NCBI GenBank assembly: GCA_030657355.1
Contig: CP131057.1
Location: 455,501-519,500 of the forward strand
Source: Radicibacter daui
Lineage (GTDB): Bacteria > Pseudomonadota > Alphaproteobacteria > Radicibacterales > Radicibacteraceae
Direction: 5' to 3'
Length of the DNA stretch: 64,000 bases
Shown here: one piece after another, positions 42,712 through 51,782 of the stretch
How the letters are laid out: every line of letters begins with the position of its first letter
Position numbering within the stretch: the first letter of the stretch is position 1
Notes under the pieces: generated by a model
What the model was told of the DNA's origin: nothing
The model's database searches: none
What the model saw: only the letters and a program-made list of their open reading frames with translations
Translations under genes and position numbers: made by a program

Positions 42712-43953
42712 ATGAAACACCACAGGCTGCCCGCGACGCCGGACACCGTGCACTGGGGGTATTTCAGCAAGACGCTGGAGCCGAAACTGACCATCCGCTC
42801 GGGCGACACGGTGACCGTCGAGAGCATCACCCATCATGCCAATGACGATTATAACCGCATGATCAAGGGCGATGCGGCGGCGGAAGAGATCTTCCTGTGG
42901 ACCGCGGAGCAAAAGACCATGCGCCGCAGGGGTGCCGGACCGGAAACCGGACCGTTCAGGATCGGCTCCGGCGAAGGGCTTGGCGTGCATCTGCTCACCG
43001 GCCCGATCGCCGTTGAAGGCGCCGAACCGGGCGACGTGCTGGAGGTGCGTGTGCTCGATGCTTATCCGCGCCCCAGCGCCAACCCGGACTATGCCGGCCG
43101 CTTCTTCGGCTCCAACCCCTCCGCCAACTGGGGTTTCCAGTATCATGATCTGGTCGAGGGGCCGAAGCCCCGCGAGGTGGTGACGATCTACGAGCTCGAC
43201 ATGCAGGCCCCGGCCTCTGTCAGCGCGCTCTATTCCTATCTCTGGACGCCGCAGACCGACCCTGACGGCGTCGTACATCCCACCATCGATTATCCGGGCG
43301 TGCGCGTCGACCACGCCACGATCACGAAGAAGGAAGGCATTCTTCCCGGGGTAAAGGTGCCGGCGCGCCTGCATTTCGGCACCATGGGGCTGGCACCGGC
43401 CGAAGCGGATTTCGTCAGCACCATTCCGCCCAACTATACCGGCGGCAACATGGATGACTGGCGCATCGCCAAGGGCGCCCGCATGTATTACCCGGTGGCC
43501 GTGGCCGGCGCGCTCTTCTCCTGCGGCGATGCCCACGCCACCCAGGGCGATAGCGAACTGAGCGGAACCGCCGTTGAAATTTCACTGACCGGCGAGTTCG
43601 AATTCATCCTGCACAAAAAGGCCGATCTCGGCGGCACGATCCTGGAAGGGCTCGACCATCCACTGCTGGAAACCGACAAACTCTGGTCGGTTTATGGCTT
43701 CAGCTATGCGCGCTATCTCACCGAACTGGGGCCTGACCACCAGCAGAAGATCCTGGAAAGCTCCAGCCTCGACCGGGCGATGCGCGATGCCTTCCGCAAG
43801 CTGCGCCGTTTCCTGATGACGGTGCACAAGCTTTCGGAAGACGAGGCGATCTCGCTCATGTCCATCGCCGCAGACTTTGCGGTGACCCAGGTGGTGGATG
43901 CCAACTGGGGCGTCACCGGATCCTTGCGCAAATCTGTCTTCCAGGGCCGATGA
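42712..43953 (+). CDS. Acetamidase/formamidase family protein
   Basis: 413 residues from ATG 42712 (GGAGAAG upstream; an extension to 42658 overlaps the previous stop and lacks family sequence). FmdA/AmdA landmarks: TVHWGYFSKTLEPKLTIRSGDTV, GPIAVEGAEPGDVLEVRVLD, PPNYTGGNMDDWRIAKGARMYYPVAVAGALFSCGDAHATQGDSELSGTAVE. It hydrolyses short amides such as formamide or acetamide to the acid and ammonia in the cytoplasm. Clearly paralogous to the C-terminal half of the next gene. Confidence 0.9.
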   Translation: MKHHRLPATPDTVHWGYFSKTLEPKLTIRSGDTVTVESITHHANDDYNRMIKGDAAAEEIFLWTAEQKTMRRRGAGPETGPFRIGSGEGLGVHLLTGPIAVEGAEPGDVLEVRVLDAYPRPSANPDYAGRFFGSNPSANWGFQYHDLVEGPKPREVVTIYELDMQAPASVSALYSYLWTPQTDPDGVVHPTIDYPGVRVDHATITKKEGILPGVKVPARLHFGTMGLAPAEADFVSTIPPNYTGGNMDDWRIAKGARMYYPVAVAGALFSCGDAHATQGDSELSGTAVEISLTGEFEFILHKKADLGGTILEGLDHPLLETDKLWSVYGFSYARYLTELGPDHQQKILESSSLDRAMRDAFRKLRRFLMTVHKLSEDEAISLMSIAADFAVTQVVDANWGVTGSLRKSVFQGR

Positions 43954-44051
43954 TCTACACTCTGGCCTCCGCTTCTTCGCAGGTGCAATATGGCGAACTA
44001 TCGCCATCCGCCGGCACGCCCGACGTGCCGGCCCCTGCCGGGGAAGAGAGG

Positions 44052-46343
44052 ATGAACATCAGGCAGTTCGCCAGTGAATCCTATCCGCAGGCCACGCGCC
44101 GCAGCGCATGGCAGGATCTGCTTGGCGAGCTGAACCTGAAGTCCGACCAGCCCGGCGACCACCCGCAGGCCTTTGCAACCGCAGCATTGCGGGGCAGTAC
44201 GGAAGGACTGACGCTGGCCCGCCTGACGGCCGGCGACCAGACCCTGCGCCCATTGAACCAGCGGGCCCGGATCCTGGCGGCGTTGCTGCCGCTGGATGAG
44301 GAGTTGACCCTGCGGCTGGACGGAGCGGAGAACAAGGTTCCGCCCGGCCAGTTGATCATCCTGCCCACAGGCGCCCCTTGGGAAACCGGCTTGCAGAAGA
44401 GCGGCCGGGTGATCGTCCTTAGCGGCGGGGAGCGGGCCTTCCAGGGCCGGCGCGCCGGCTTCCGGCCAGCAACAAAACCTCTCATCCTCGCCCGCCAGGG
44501 GGTGGCGGCCGTGCTCATCCGCGCGCTGGAAGCCGGAGCGACGGAACTCGATCAACTCTCGCAGACGGACTGGCAGGCGCTGGAGCAGGTTTATGCCGAC
44601 CTGCTGCTGGCGGTGACGAGTGAGGCCGAGAGCCTCGACGCTGCTGCCACGCCCGGCCATGCCGCCCTTTTCAACCGCGTCACTCTCAGCATCGAAAAAC
44701 ACCTGCAGGACCCGGACCTGTCGGCAAGCCGCATCGCGCGGCTGGAAGGCATCTCCGACCGGTACCTGCAAAAACTCTTCGAGCAGAATGGCGAGAGCTT
44801 CGGCCACTATCTGCGTGAACGGCGCCTGCAACGTGCCCGCGCGGCACTGGTCGCTCCCGGCGACATCCGCACCCCGGTAGCCGAGGTTGCCTATAACAGC
44901 GGCTTTGGCGATGCCGCCAATTTCAACCGGCTGTTCAAGGAACGCTTCGGCATGCCGCCCGGCGCCTTCCGCAGCCACCATACCGACAGGGCGGAGATAC
45001 CGGCCACGGAACAGCGCGGCTGGCCTGTAAAGGCCCTTGCCGGCAAAAAACCGGCCTTGCGGGTTGAGCCTTCAGCAGGGCCGGGCAGTTTTGCAAGACC
45101 GGCGGAAGGGGCAACCGACCATCGCCTCACGGCCACTTCGCAGACGGTTCACTGGGGTTATTTCAGCCGGTCGCTGCGACCGGTGCTGGAGATCGAGCCG
45201 GGCGACACGGTAGAGGTGGAAACCTTGACCCAGCATGCCTCCGACGATCCGGAGCGCATGATCAAGGGCGACAAGAGCGCCGAGGACGTCTTTTTCTGGA
45301 GCAAGGACCACAAGGCCGTGGACCGGCGCGGCGCCGGCCCCATCGATGCCTCCATCTTCGGGCGCGGCGCCGGCGAGGGCTTCGGCGTGCATATCTGTAC
45401 CGGACCTATCCATGTTAAGGGCGCCGAGCCCGGCGATGTGATCGAGGTTCGCATTGATGACATCCGGCCGCGCCTCAGCGGCAATCCGGCTTTTGCCGGC
45501 CGCTGCTTCGGCAGCAATGTCGCCGCCTGGTGGGGATATCATTATGGCGAGCTGCTGGAGGAGCCAAAGCAGCGCGAAACCGTGACGATCTACGAGATTC
45601 TTGCCGATGCGGGCGACGGATACGCCAAAGCGCTCTACAGCTATCGCTGGGCGCCACAGACTGACCCGTACGGGGTCGTGCACCGGACCTATGATTATCC
45701 CGGCGTCCCCGTTGATCCCGAGAGTGTCGATCTGCGCCTTGATCCGATGCCGGAGGTGCGTATTCCGCTGCGGCCGCATTTCGGTGTCATCGCCCTCGCC
45801 CCACGCGAGGTCGATCTGGTGGATTCCGTGCCTCCGGCCTATTTTGGCGGCAATCTCGACAACTGGCGGCTCGGGCGCGGCAGTGCCATCTACCTGCCGG
45901 TGTCGGTCACCGGTGGCCTGCTCTCCATCGGCGACCCGCATGCCACGCAAGGGGATAGCGAGCTTTCGGGTACTGCCATCGAGTGCTCAATGACCGGCCG
46001 TTTCACCATCCAGCTTCACAAAAAGGGCGGCCCGCTTTCCGATCTCACCTACCCGCTGATCGAAACCCCGGATGAATGGATCCTGACCGGTTTCAGCCAC
46101 CCCAATTACCTCGCCGAATTCGGCGCCACCGGCCAGGGCGAGGTCTATGCCAAATCCTCGCTCGACCTTGCGATGAAAGACGCCTTCCGCAAGGCCCGGC
46201 GGTTTCTCATGGGCACCCACGGGCTGGATGAGGACGAGGCCGTCTCCCTCATGTCCGCCGCTGTCGATTTCGGCGTGACGCAGGTGGTGGATGGCAATTG
46301 GGGTGTCCACGCCATCATTCGCAAGGCGCTTTTTAACCGCTGA
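44052..46343 (+). CDS. AraC-type regulator fused to an acetamidase/formamidase domain
   Basis: 763 residues from ATG 44052 (strong GGGGAAGAGAGG; an ATGA-coupled ATG at 43950 would add 34 residues). Residues 1 to about 190 resemble the AraC-binding-like sensor domain (ARILAALLPLDEELTLRLDGAENKVPPGQLIILPTG). About 206-308 is a complete AraC HTH pair (DPDLSASRIARLEGISDRYLQKLFEQNGESFGHYLRERRLQRARAAL ... VAEVAYNSGFGDAANFNRLFKERFGMPPGAFR). About 355-763 is a full-length FmdA/AmdA domain with GDPHATQGDSELSGTAIE. One polypeptide thus seems able to bind DNA and an amide. Whether the enzyme domain is active or acts as a sensor is unknown. Confidence 0.88.
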   Translation: MNIRQFASESYPQATRRSAWQDLLGELNLKSDQPGDHPQAFATAALRGSTEGLTLARLTAGDQTLRPLNQRARILAALLPLDEELTLRLDGAENKVPPGQLIILPTGAPWETGLQKSGRVIVLSGGERAFQGRRAGFRPATKPLILARQGVAAVLIRALEAGATELDQLSQTDWQALEQVYADLLLAVTSEAESLDAAATPGHAALFNRVTLSIEKHLQDPDLSASRIARLEGISDRYLQKLFEQNGESFGHYLRERRLQRARAALVAPGDIRTPVAEVAYNSGFGDAANFNRLFKERFGMPPGAFRSHHTDRAEIPATEQRGWPVKALAGKKPALRVEPSAGPGSFARPAEGATDHRLTATSQTVHWGYFSRSLRPVLEIEPGDTVEVETLTQHASDDPERMIKGDKSAEDVFFWSKDHKAVDRRGAGPIDASIFGRGAGEGFGVHICTGPIHVKGAEPGDVIEVRIDDIRPRLSGNPAFAGRCFGSNVAAWWGYHYGELLEEPKQRETVTIYEILADAGDGYAKALYSYRWAPQTDPYGVVHRTYDYPGVPVDPESVDLRLDPMPEVRIPLRPHFGVIALAPREVDLVDSVPPAYFGGNLDNWRLGRGSAIYLPVSVTGGLLSIGDPHATQGDSELSGTAIECSMTGRFTIQLHKKGGPLSDLTYPLIETPDEWILTGFSHPNYLAEFGATGQGEVYAKSSLDLAMKDAFRKARRFLMGTHGLDEDEAVSLMSAAVDFGVTQVVDGNWGVHAIIRKALFNR

Positions 46344-46461
46344 TCGGGCCAAAACTGGCGGAGAGGCGATAAAGGACCCGGCATGCCTGTTCAAGCCGCG
46401 GGCTCTCGCCCTACCTTAGGGATAGAGGCTATCTCCTGCCCGGAAGGCAACCGATCCCGCG

Positions 46462-47061
46462 ATGACCGATACCGCCACCCCACCCCGGCTCACCATTCCC
46501 GTCCTGCTCGGCTCGGTGCGGCAGGACCGCAAGGGCATTCGGGCGGCAAGGCTGCTGATGGCAGCGCTGGAGGCGCGCGGCCACGAACCGGTGCTGGTCG
46601 ATCCGCTGGAAGACCAGTTGCCGCTGCTGGACCGCATGTACAAGGAATATCCGGCCGGCACGGCCGCGGCGGTGATGGAGAAACTGGCGGCGCTCTACCG
46701 GCGGGCGGACGGGTTTCTTATCGTCAGCGGCGAATATAACCACGGCATTCCGCCGGCGCTTAAAAACATGCTCGACCATTTTCTGGAGGAGTATTTCTGG
46801 CGTCCCTCGGCAATCGCCTGTTATTCGGCCGGCCGCTTTGGCGGGGTGCGCGCCGCCATGCAGCTGCGCATGACGCTGGCGGAACTTGGCATGCCGAGTA
46901 TACCGAGCCTCTTTACCGTGCCGGAGATTGGCAGTGCCCTCGCCGAAGATGGCACCGCGCTCAACGACCGCCTCCCCCGGCAGCTCGGCCGGTTTCTGGA
47001 TGAATTCTTCTGGTATTGCCGGGCGCTGAAGGCAGAGCGCGCCGGTGGCACGCCCTACTGA
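46462..47061 (+). CDS. NADPH-dependent FMN reductase family protein
   Basis: 199 residues, flavodoxin-like. The FMN phosphate loop is LLGSVRQDRKGIRAARLL and the flavin-edge motif is SGEYNHGIPPALKNMLDHF. Supplies reduced flavin or reduces quinones/azo compounds. It lies 118 bases after the AraC-amidase gene on the same strand, so possibly within the same operon. Confidence 0.88.
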   Translation: MTDTATPPRLTIPVLLGSVRQDRKGIRAARLLMAALEARGHEPVLVDPLEDQLPLLDRMYKEYPAGTAAAVMEKLAALYRRADGFLIVSGEYNHGIPPALKNMLDHFLEEYFWRPSAIACYSAGRFGGVRAAMQLRMTLAELGMPSIPSLFTVPEIGSALAEDGTALNDRLPRQLGRFLDEFFWYCRALKAERAGGTPY

Positions 47062-47073
47062 GCGGCTCCCGCA

Positions 47074-48210
47074 GTGACGCCGTCGTCCGCCACCGCCCTT
47101 GCCAAACGTCTGGATGGGATCGTCCATGCGGCAATTGATGCCCGCAAGATCGTGGGCGCGGTGCTGGTTGCCTTCAGGCGTGGCCAGCCCTGTTATCAAG
47201 GCAGCCGGGGTCTGGCGGACCGCGAGGCATCGCGGCCCATGGCCATCGATACCATCTTCCGCCTCTCCTCCCTCACCAAGCCGATTGTGGCAGCGGCTTT
47301 CCTGGCCATGGTGGACAAGGGGTTGATGCGGCCTGAGGACGATATCCGGAACTATCTGCCGGAGTTTCACCCGGCTCTTGCCGATGGCTCACGCCCGGTT
47401 ATCCGCCTGGTTCATCTGCTCGCCCATACGGCCGGGATCGGCGATGTCCTTCCCGGCGACCCGGAACCCGATGCCCTTCCGGTCAAACCGGAGATGAATG
47501 CAGGCGCTCTGGTCACTGCCCTGTCGGCGGTGCCGCTTCTGTTTCCACCCGGCACCCGCTGGCGCTATTCCCGCGCGCTGGAAGTGCTGGCCGCCGCGAT
47601 GTGCCGGGTGAATGGCAGCGACCTTGCCGGCGTGATCGAGCGCTATGTAGCCGGCCCGTTAGGCCTGCGCGATACCGCCTTCGGCGTAACAGAACCGGCA
47701 CGGCTTGCCGCTGCTTACGCCGACGGGCCGCAGGGCGGCGAACGTATGACGCCCCGTCACCGGATCGGCAATCCTTGGGGCGGGATCACTGAATATTTCC
47801 CGCAGGCGATCCTGGCGCCCTGCGTCTTTCAATCGGCGAGCGGCGGCATGGCCGGCACCGGGGGTGATTTTGTCGTCCTGCTGGAAGCCCTGCGGACCGG
47901 ACAACTTTTTGAACGGCCCGACACCCGGGCCCTGGCACTCTCGAATCTGACACCGCAACTGCCCTTCGCAGTCAGCCCTGGCTGGCAATTTGGTACTCTC
48001 GGCGCCTGGCTCGCCTCCCCGGCGGAGGCGGCCTCGCCCTGCGGGCCCGGCACCGTGCGCTGGGGCGGCATCTATGGCCATAGCTGGTTCATCGACCCGG
48101 AGGCGGAACTGACGGTGGTGGCGATGACCAATACCGGGCTTGAAGGCAGCGACGGCACCTACCCGCTGGCCATCCGGGACGCCTTCTATCCGGGCGCCGG
48201 CGTCAGTTGA
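47074..48210 (+). CDS. Serine beta-lactamase-fold hydrolase (class C/esterase type)
   Basis: 378 residues starting at GTG 47074. Active-site Ser66-L-T-K69 in RLSSLTKP. The second motif is YSR (WRYSRALEVLAAAM) instead of YSN, and the third box reads GHSWFIDP. This looks like the EstB/6-aminohexanoate-dimer-hydrolase or PBP4*-like group more than a resistance beta-lactamase. No signal peptide, so cytoplasmic. The adjacent amide genes make amide or ester hydrolysis plausible. Its stop overlaps the stop of the convergent TauE gene by 8 bases. Confidence 0.88.
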   Translation: MTPSSATALAKRLDGIVHAAIDARKIVGAVLVAFRRGQPCYQGSRGLADREASRPMAIDTIFRLSSLTKPIVAAAFLAMVDKGLMRPEDDIRNYLPEFHPALADGSRPVIRLVHLLAHTAGIGDVLPGDPEPDALPVKPEMNAGALVTALSAVPLLFPPGTRWRYSRALEVLAAAMCRVNGSDLAGVIERYVAGPLGLRDTAFGVTEPARLAAAYADGPQGGERMTPRHRIGNPWGGITEYFPQAILAPCVFQSASGGMAGTGGDFVVLLEALRTGQLFERPDTRALALSNLTPQLPFAVSPGWQFGTLGAWLASPAEAASPCGPGTVRWGGIYGHSWFIDPEAELTVVAMTNTGLEGSDGTYPLAIRDAFYPGAGVS

Positions 48211-48982
48211 GATAACCGGCAACGCCGTCCCACAGCAGCTTTACCCCCACCACAACCAGCAGCCCGTAACAGGCACGATAAAGCTGATGCTGGTCGAGCC
48301 GCCCCTGAAAGCGCCAGCCGAGCCCCACACCGGCCGGCACAGCGGCAACACAGATCACCATCAAGACCCACTCGCTGCCCGCTGGCCGCGCCAGCAGCAG
48401 CCAGGGCAGCGCCTTGGTGGCATTGCCGACGGTAAAGAACAGGCTGGTGGTTCCGGCATAAACCTCCTTGGTAAGGCCGAGCGGCAAAAGATACATGGCA
48501 AGCGGCGGCCCGCCGGAATGCGCCACCATGGTGGTGATGCCAGAAGCGAAACCGGCACCAACCGCCTTGGGCGACGACCGGGCCCGACTGCGAACCTTTC
48601 CCCCTCCTGCGAACCACAGGCCGACGAATGCCAGGGTAATGACCGCCATCACGATGGAGATGGCACGGTGATCGAGGAAGCGGAACAACAGGTACCCAAG
48701 CCCGATCCCCACGACGAGCCCGGGCAGAAGCAGCACAAGATCGGGCTTCGACCAGGTCGAGGGTTTGTAGTAACGCAGCGCGAACAGGTCGATCACCACC
48801 AAGAGCGGCGCCAGCAATCCACCGGCCGTCACCGGGTCCATCACGGTCGACAGCAGCAGGATGCCAATGATGGCAAACCCGCCCCCAAAAGCACCCCGCA
48901 TGAAGCAGATGAGAAACACACCGGCGACGGCGACTGTTATGGTCAGCGCCGTCAACTCCGGCAGGGCCGGTGCACCCGTCAT
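48203..48982 (-). CDS. TauE/SafE-family membrane protein (sulfite exporter-like)
   Basis: 259 residues with about eight membrane helices and the repeated family motif region: MRGAFGGGFAIIGILLLSTVMDPVTAGGLLAPLLVVIDLFALRYY and SGITTMVAHSGGPPLAMYLLPLGLTKEVYAGTTSLFFTVGNATK. The family exports or imports sulfite, organosulfonates or other anions. The start overlaps the DUF1127 stop by 4 bases. Confidence 0.92.
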   Translation of the reverse strand: MTGAPALPELTALTITVAVAGVFLICFMRGAFGGGFAIIGILLLSTVMDPVTAGGLLAPLLVVIDLFALRYYKPSTWSKPDLVLLLPGLVVGIGLGYLLFRFLDHRAISIVMAVITLAFVGLWFAGGGKVRSRARSSPKAVGAGFASGITTMVAHSGGPPLAMYLLPLGLTKEVYAGTTSLFFTVGNATKALPWLLLARPAGSEWVLMVICVAAVPAGVGLGWRFQGRLDQHQLYRACYGLLVVVGVKLLWDGVAGYLN

Positions 48983-49221
48983 CTCCTGCGGTTTCGGCCG
49001 ATGTCGAGCGGCACGCCCCGTACCGCCGCCTCGATCTGCGCCCGCTCAAGGCCAATGTCCGTCAGACAGTAACTCTCGAGTTCCTGAAGATGGGCAATCG
49101 CGGCCCGGCGGGCAAAATAGCGGCGGGTCAGGCGCCAACAGGCCGCAAGGCCACTCAGCAGCAGGGCCGGCAGGCTCCTGCGCCGGACGGGGTGGAGGAC
49201 GGCTGAGGACGGGGCTGACAT
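48979..49221 (-). CDS. DUF1127 small Arg-rich protein
   Basis: 80 residues from ATG 49221 (AAGGAGAG upstream; a longer frame to 49287 lacks an RBS). The C-terminal YCLTDIGLERAQIEAAVRGVP is the DUF1127/YjiS signature (L-x-D-I-G). The N-terminal half is hydrophobic/basic (LPALLLSGLAACWRLTRRYFARRAA). In other alphaproteobacteria such proteins affect RNA turnover and phosphate or carbon metabolism. Coupled to the TauE gene. Confidence 0.85.
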   Translation of the reverse strand: MSAPSSAVLHPVRRRSLPALLLSGLAACWRLTRRYFARRAAIAHLQELESYCLTDIGLERAQIEAAVRGVPLDIGRNRRR

Positions 49222-49374
49222 CTGCGCTCTCCTTCTTGCGCGCTTTCGGCAACAAGGCACCGTTGACCCGGGTGCCCGCTCGCACACCGGATCTGCTGCC
49301 TGCTACCTTGTTGAAACTTGGCGAACCCGAAGCAATCGGGTTGATGAAGCAAGATTGTTCCGATAAAATAGTCA

Positions 49375-49405
49375 GTGCAATTTAAACATTGCTCTCGGTG
49401 CAATT
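49375..49405. promoter_or_regulatory. Direct-repeat operator candidate of MocR
   Basis: GTGCAATT occurs at 49375-49382 and 49398-49405, 23 bp apart, the second copy ending one base before the ATG. MocR proteins commonly bind direct repeats near their own start, so this may be an autoregulatory site. GCAAT-N6-ATTGC also gives an inverted repeat here. Confidence 0.45.
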
Positions 49406-49406
49406 A

Positions 49407-50750
49407 ATGTCCCAATCGGAATATCTGAAGCTGGCCGACAGCATTGCCGCGGCGATTGCCGACGGCACGCTCAAACCCGGCGACCGCCTGCCGCCGCAGC
49501 GTGACTTTGCCTATGAGCACAAGATCGCGGTTTCGACGGCCAGCCGGGTTTATGCCGAGTTGCTGCGCCGGGGCCTGGTGGTCGGCGAGGTTGGTCGGGG
49601 CACCTTTATTTCCGGCACCGCCCGCCGGGGTGCTGCTGCGCCGGGAGAGCCCCGCGGCGCCCGTATCGATCTTGAATTCAGTTACCCCATCCTGCCGGGG
49701 CAGACGGCGATGATTGGCCGATGCCTAGAAAACCTGCAAAAATCCGGCGGCTTTGATGTCGCTCTGCGGCAGGCGACCAGTGTCGGTACACCGGAAATGC
49801 GCGCGCTTTCTGCTGCTTTTCTGGCACGGGATGGCTGGGCCCCCTCCCCGCACCAGATGGTTTTCACCGGCAATGGCCGGCAATGCATTGCGGCGGCGCT
49901 CACAACACTGGTACCAACTGGCGGTCGCTGCGGGGTAGAGGCGCTTACCTACCCCTTCATCAAGGGCATTGCCTCGCGCCTAGGCATTTCGCTGGTGCCG
50001 CTGGCGCTTGATAAAAAGGGATTGAGGCCCGACGCCGTCGAAAAGGCACATCGGGAAGCACGGCTTTCTGCACTTTATGTGCAGCCGAATGTACAAAATC
50101 CGCTGGGCATGACCATGCCCCCCGCCCGCCGCGCCGAAATTGTGCGCATGGCGGAAAAGTTGGACCTGCCGGTGATCGAGGACAGCGTTTACAGCTTTCT
50201 CGATGATGCCGCGCCGCTGGCGGCGCTGGCGCCGGACCGGTGCATTACAATCGACAGCCTGTCCAAACGAACCTCGCCGGGCCTCGCTATCGGGTTTCTT
50301 GTCGCGCCGCCGGCCTTGCGCGAAAGCATCATGGCGTCGGTGCGCTCCGGTGGCTGGACGGCATCCGGTTTTGCTTTTGCGGCTGCCGAGCGCATGATTG
50401 CAGAGGGTGTTGCCAGCGAGCTTTCCCGCCTCAAACGAATTGACGCCGGCAAACGGCAGAAACTGGCAGCACGGCTGCTGTCCAATTTTGAAATTCAGGC
50501 AAACCCCAATGCCTATCATCTGTGGCTGACCCTGCCGCCCCACTGGCGCTCGCAAAATCTAGTGTCGGCCGCCGCCCGGCGCGACATCGCCCTCACCCCG
50601 TCCACAACCTTCGCCGTCACTCCCGGCCATGCCCCCAATGCCGTGCGGCTGGCGCTGGCATCGCCCCCGATTGACCAGCTTGAGGCCGGCCTTGGCGCCC
50701 TTGCCGCCATCCTCAATGCTCCGGCAGAGGATTTTCACTTCACGGAATAG
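49407..50750 (+). CDS. MocR-family regulator (GntR HTH fused to aminotransferase domain)
   Basis: 447 residues. GntR-type HTH at about 5-70 (LKPGDRLPPQRDFAYEHKIAVSTASRVYAELLRRGLVVGEVGRGTFISG), then a fold-type I PLP domain with QPNVQNPLGMTM, EDSVYSFLDD and the PLP Lys287 in TIDSLSKRTSPGLAIGFL. MocR proteins sense PLP-amine adducts. ATG 49407 has no SD and directly follows a repeat; a TTG at 49389 is also open. The last 65 residues are matched at 57 positions by a fragment at 55128-55325. Confidence 0.9.
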   Translation: MSQSEYLKLADSIAAAIADGTLKPGDRLPPQRDFAYEHKIAVSTASRVYAELLRRGLVVGEVGRGTFISGTARRGAAAPGEPRGARIDLEFSYPILPGQTAMIGRCLENLQKSGGFDVALRQATSVGTPEMRALSAAFLARDGWAPSPHQMVFTGNGRQCIAAALTTLVPTGGRCGVEALTYPFIKGIASRLGISLVPLALDKKGLRPDAVEKAHREARLSALYVQPNVQNPLGMTMPPARRAEIVRMAEKLDLPVIEDSVYSFLDDAAPLAALAPDRCITIDSLSKRTSPGLAIGFLVAPPALRESIMASVRSGGWTASGFAFAAAERMIAEGVASELSRLKRIDAGKRQKLAARLLSNFEIQANPNAYHLWLTLPPHWRSQNLVSAAARRDIALTPSTTFAVTPGHAPNAVRLALASPPIDQLEAGLGALAAILNAPAEDFHFTE

Positions 50751-50844
50751 GCCGGAGAAAGCGCGGCGCTCGCTCCTCCTGCCCCTCCCCGGATTGCCGG
50801 CGGCATCAGGGCCTGCCGGGGCTGCACCCGATGCCGCCAGCCGG

Positions 50845-51702
50845 TCAGGCGATATCCTGCAGATCAGTGCTGCGGGTCACGGCTTCCCAGGCCTTCAACT
50901 CCTGATCAAGGCTCTCCATCCGCTGGCGATACTGGTCGAGGGCATCGCCGCCGATCAGAAGGTGGACTGGGGGCCGGTCCGCCTCGACAGCCTTGATAAT
51001 CGCGCGCGCTCCCCGGGCGGGATCTCCCGCCTGTTTGCCGTGGCCGGCAAGCGTCCCGGCGCGCACTTTCCCCGCTGTTTCGGCATAGTCCTCCAGAATG
51101 ATGGCCGACTGTTTCATCGAGGCCGGTCCGCGGAACTCTGTCCGGAAGGCGCCCGGGGCAACGGCGGTAACACCGATATTCAGCGGGGCGAGTTCCTTTG
51201 CGAGCGTGTCTGACAAGGCTTCCAGAGCAAATTTGGCCATGTGGTAATAACCCACCGCCGGGAAGGTGATCAGGCCGCCGATGGAGGTGATGTTTACGAT
51301 ATGGCCCTGCCGCCGTGCCCGCATGCCCGGCAAAACGGCCTTTATCAGGTCAAGCGGCCCGAACAGGTCTGCCTCGAAAAGGGCCCTTGCCTCTATATCC
51401 TCACCCTCCTCGATAGCGGCGAGATAGCCATAACCGGCATTGTTCACGAGGACATCGAGACGGCCAAAATGCGCGATGGCGGCGGTGACGGCCGCGTCGA
51501 TCTGCGCCTTGTCCGTTACATCAAGACCAAGCGCCAGCGCCCTGCCGGCATGACCTTCGATCAGGTCCGCAGTATCAGCACTCTGGCGCGCCGTAATAAC
51601 AGTGCGGTATCCGGCTTTCAAAACCTCCCGGGCGATGGCCCTGCCAAGGCCGCGCGAACAGCCGGTGATGAACCATACGGCTTCATTTTTCGGGATCATC
51701 AT
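50845..51702 (-). CDS. SDR family oxidoreductase
   Basis: 285 residues. TGCSRGLGRAIA (NAD(P) loop), VNNAGYGY, NITSIGG with catalytic Ser, YHMAKFALE with Tyr and Lys. The extended C-terminus resembles the group annotated as oxidoreductase/SDR acting on alcohols or sugars. Divergent from a LysR gene that probably regulates it; SD GGAGAAG precedes the start. Confidence 0.92.
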   Translation of the reverse strand: MMIPKNEAVWFITGCSRGLGRAIAREVLKAGYRTVITARQSADTADLIEGHAGRALALGLDVTDKAQIDAAVTAAIAHFGRLDVLVNNAGYGYLAAIEEGEDIEARALFEADLFGPLDLIKAVLPGMRARRQGHIVNITSIGGLITFPAVGYYHMAKFALEALSDTLAKELAPLNIGVTAVAPGAFRTEFRGPASMKQSAIILEDYAETAGKVRAGTLAGHGKQAGDPARGARAIIKAVEADRPPVHLLIGGDALDQYRQRMESLDQELKAWEAVTRSTDLQDIA

Positions 51703-51743
51703 CTCTTCTCCTTGATTGACGATCCGAAAATAGTGCCGACCAT

Positions 51744-51753
51744 ATCGTTCGAT
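51744..51753. promoter_or_regulatory. Inverted repeat in SDR/LysR divergent promoter
   Basis: ATCG-TT-CGAT, in the 80-bp gap between the divergent genes. Candidate part of a LysR-type box; short, so weak. Confidence 0.3.
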
Positions 51754-51782
51754 TATACTGGATGGACATCAAGAGGCGTTGA

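Noticed and set aside
47074-48210. Antibiotic-resistance beta-lactamase
   Set aside because: YSR in place of YSN, no KTG box and no signal peptide; more like an esterase/amide hydrolase.
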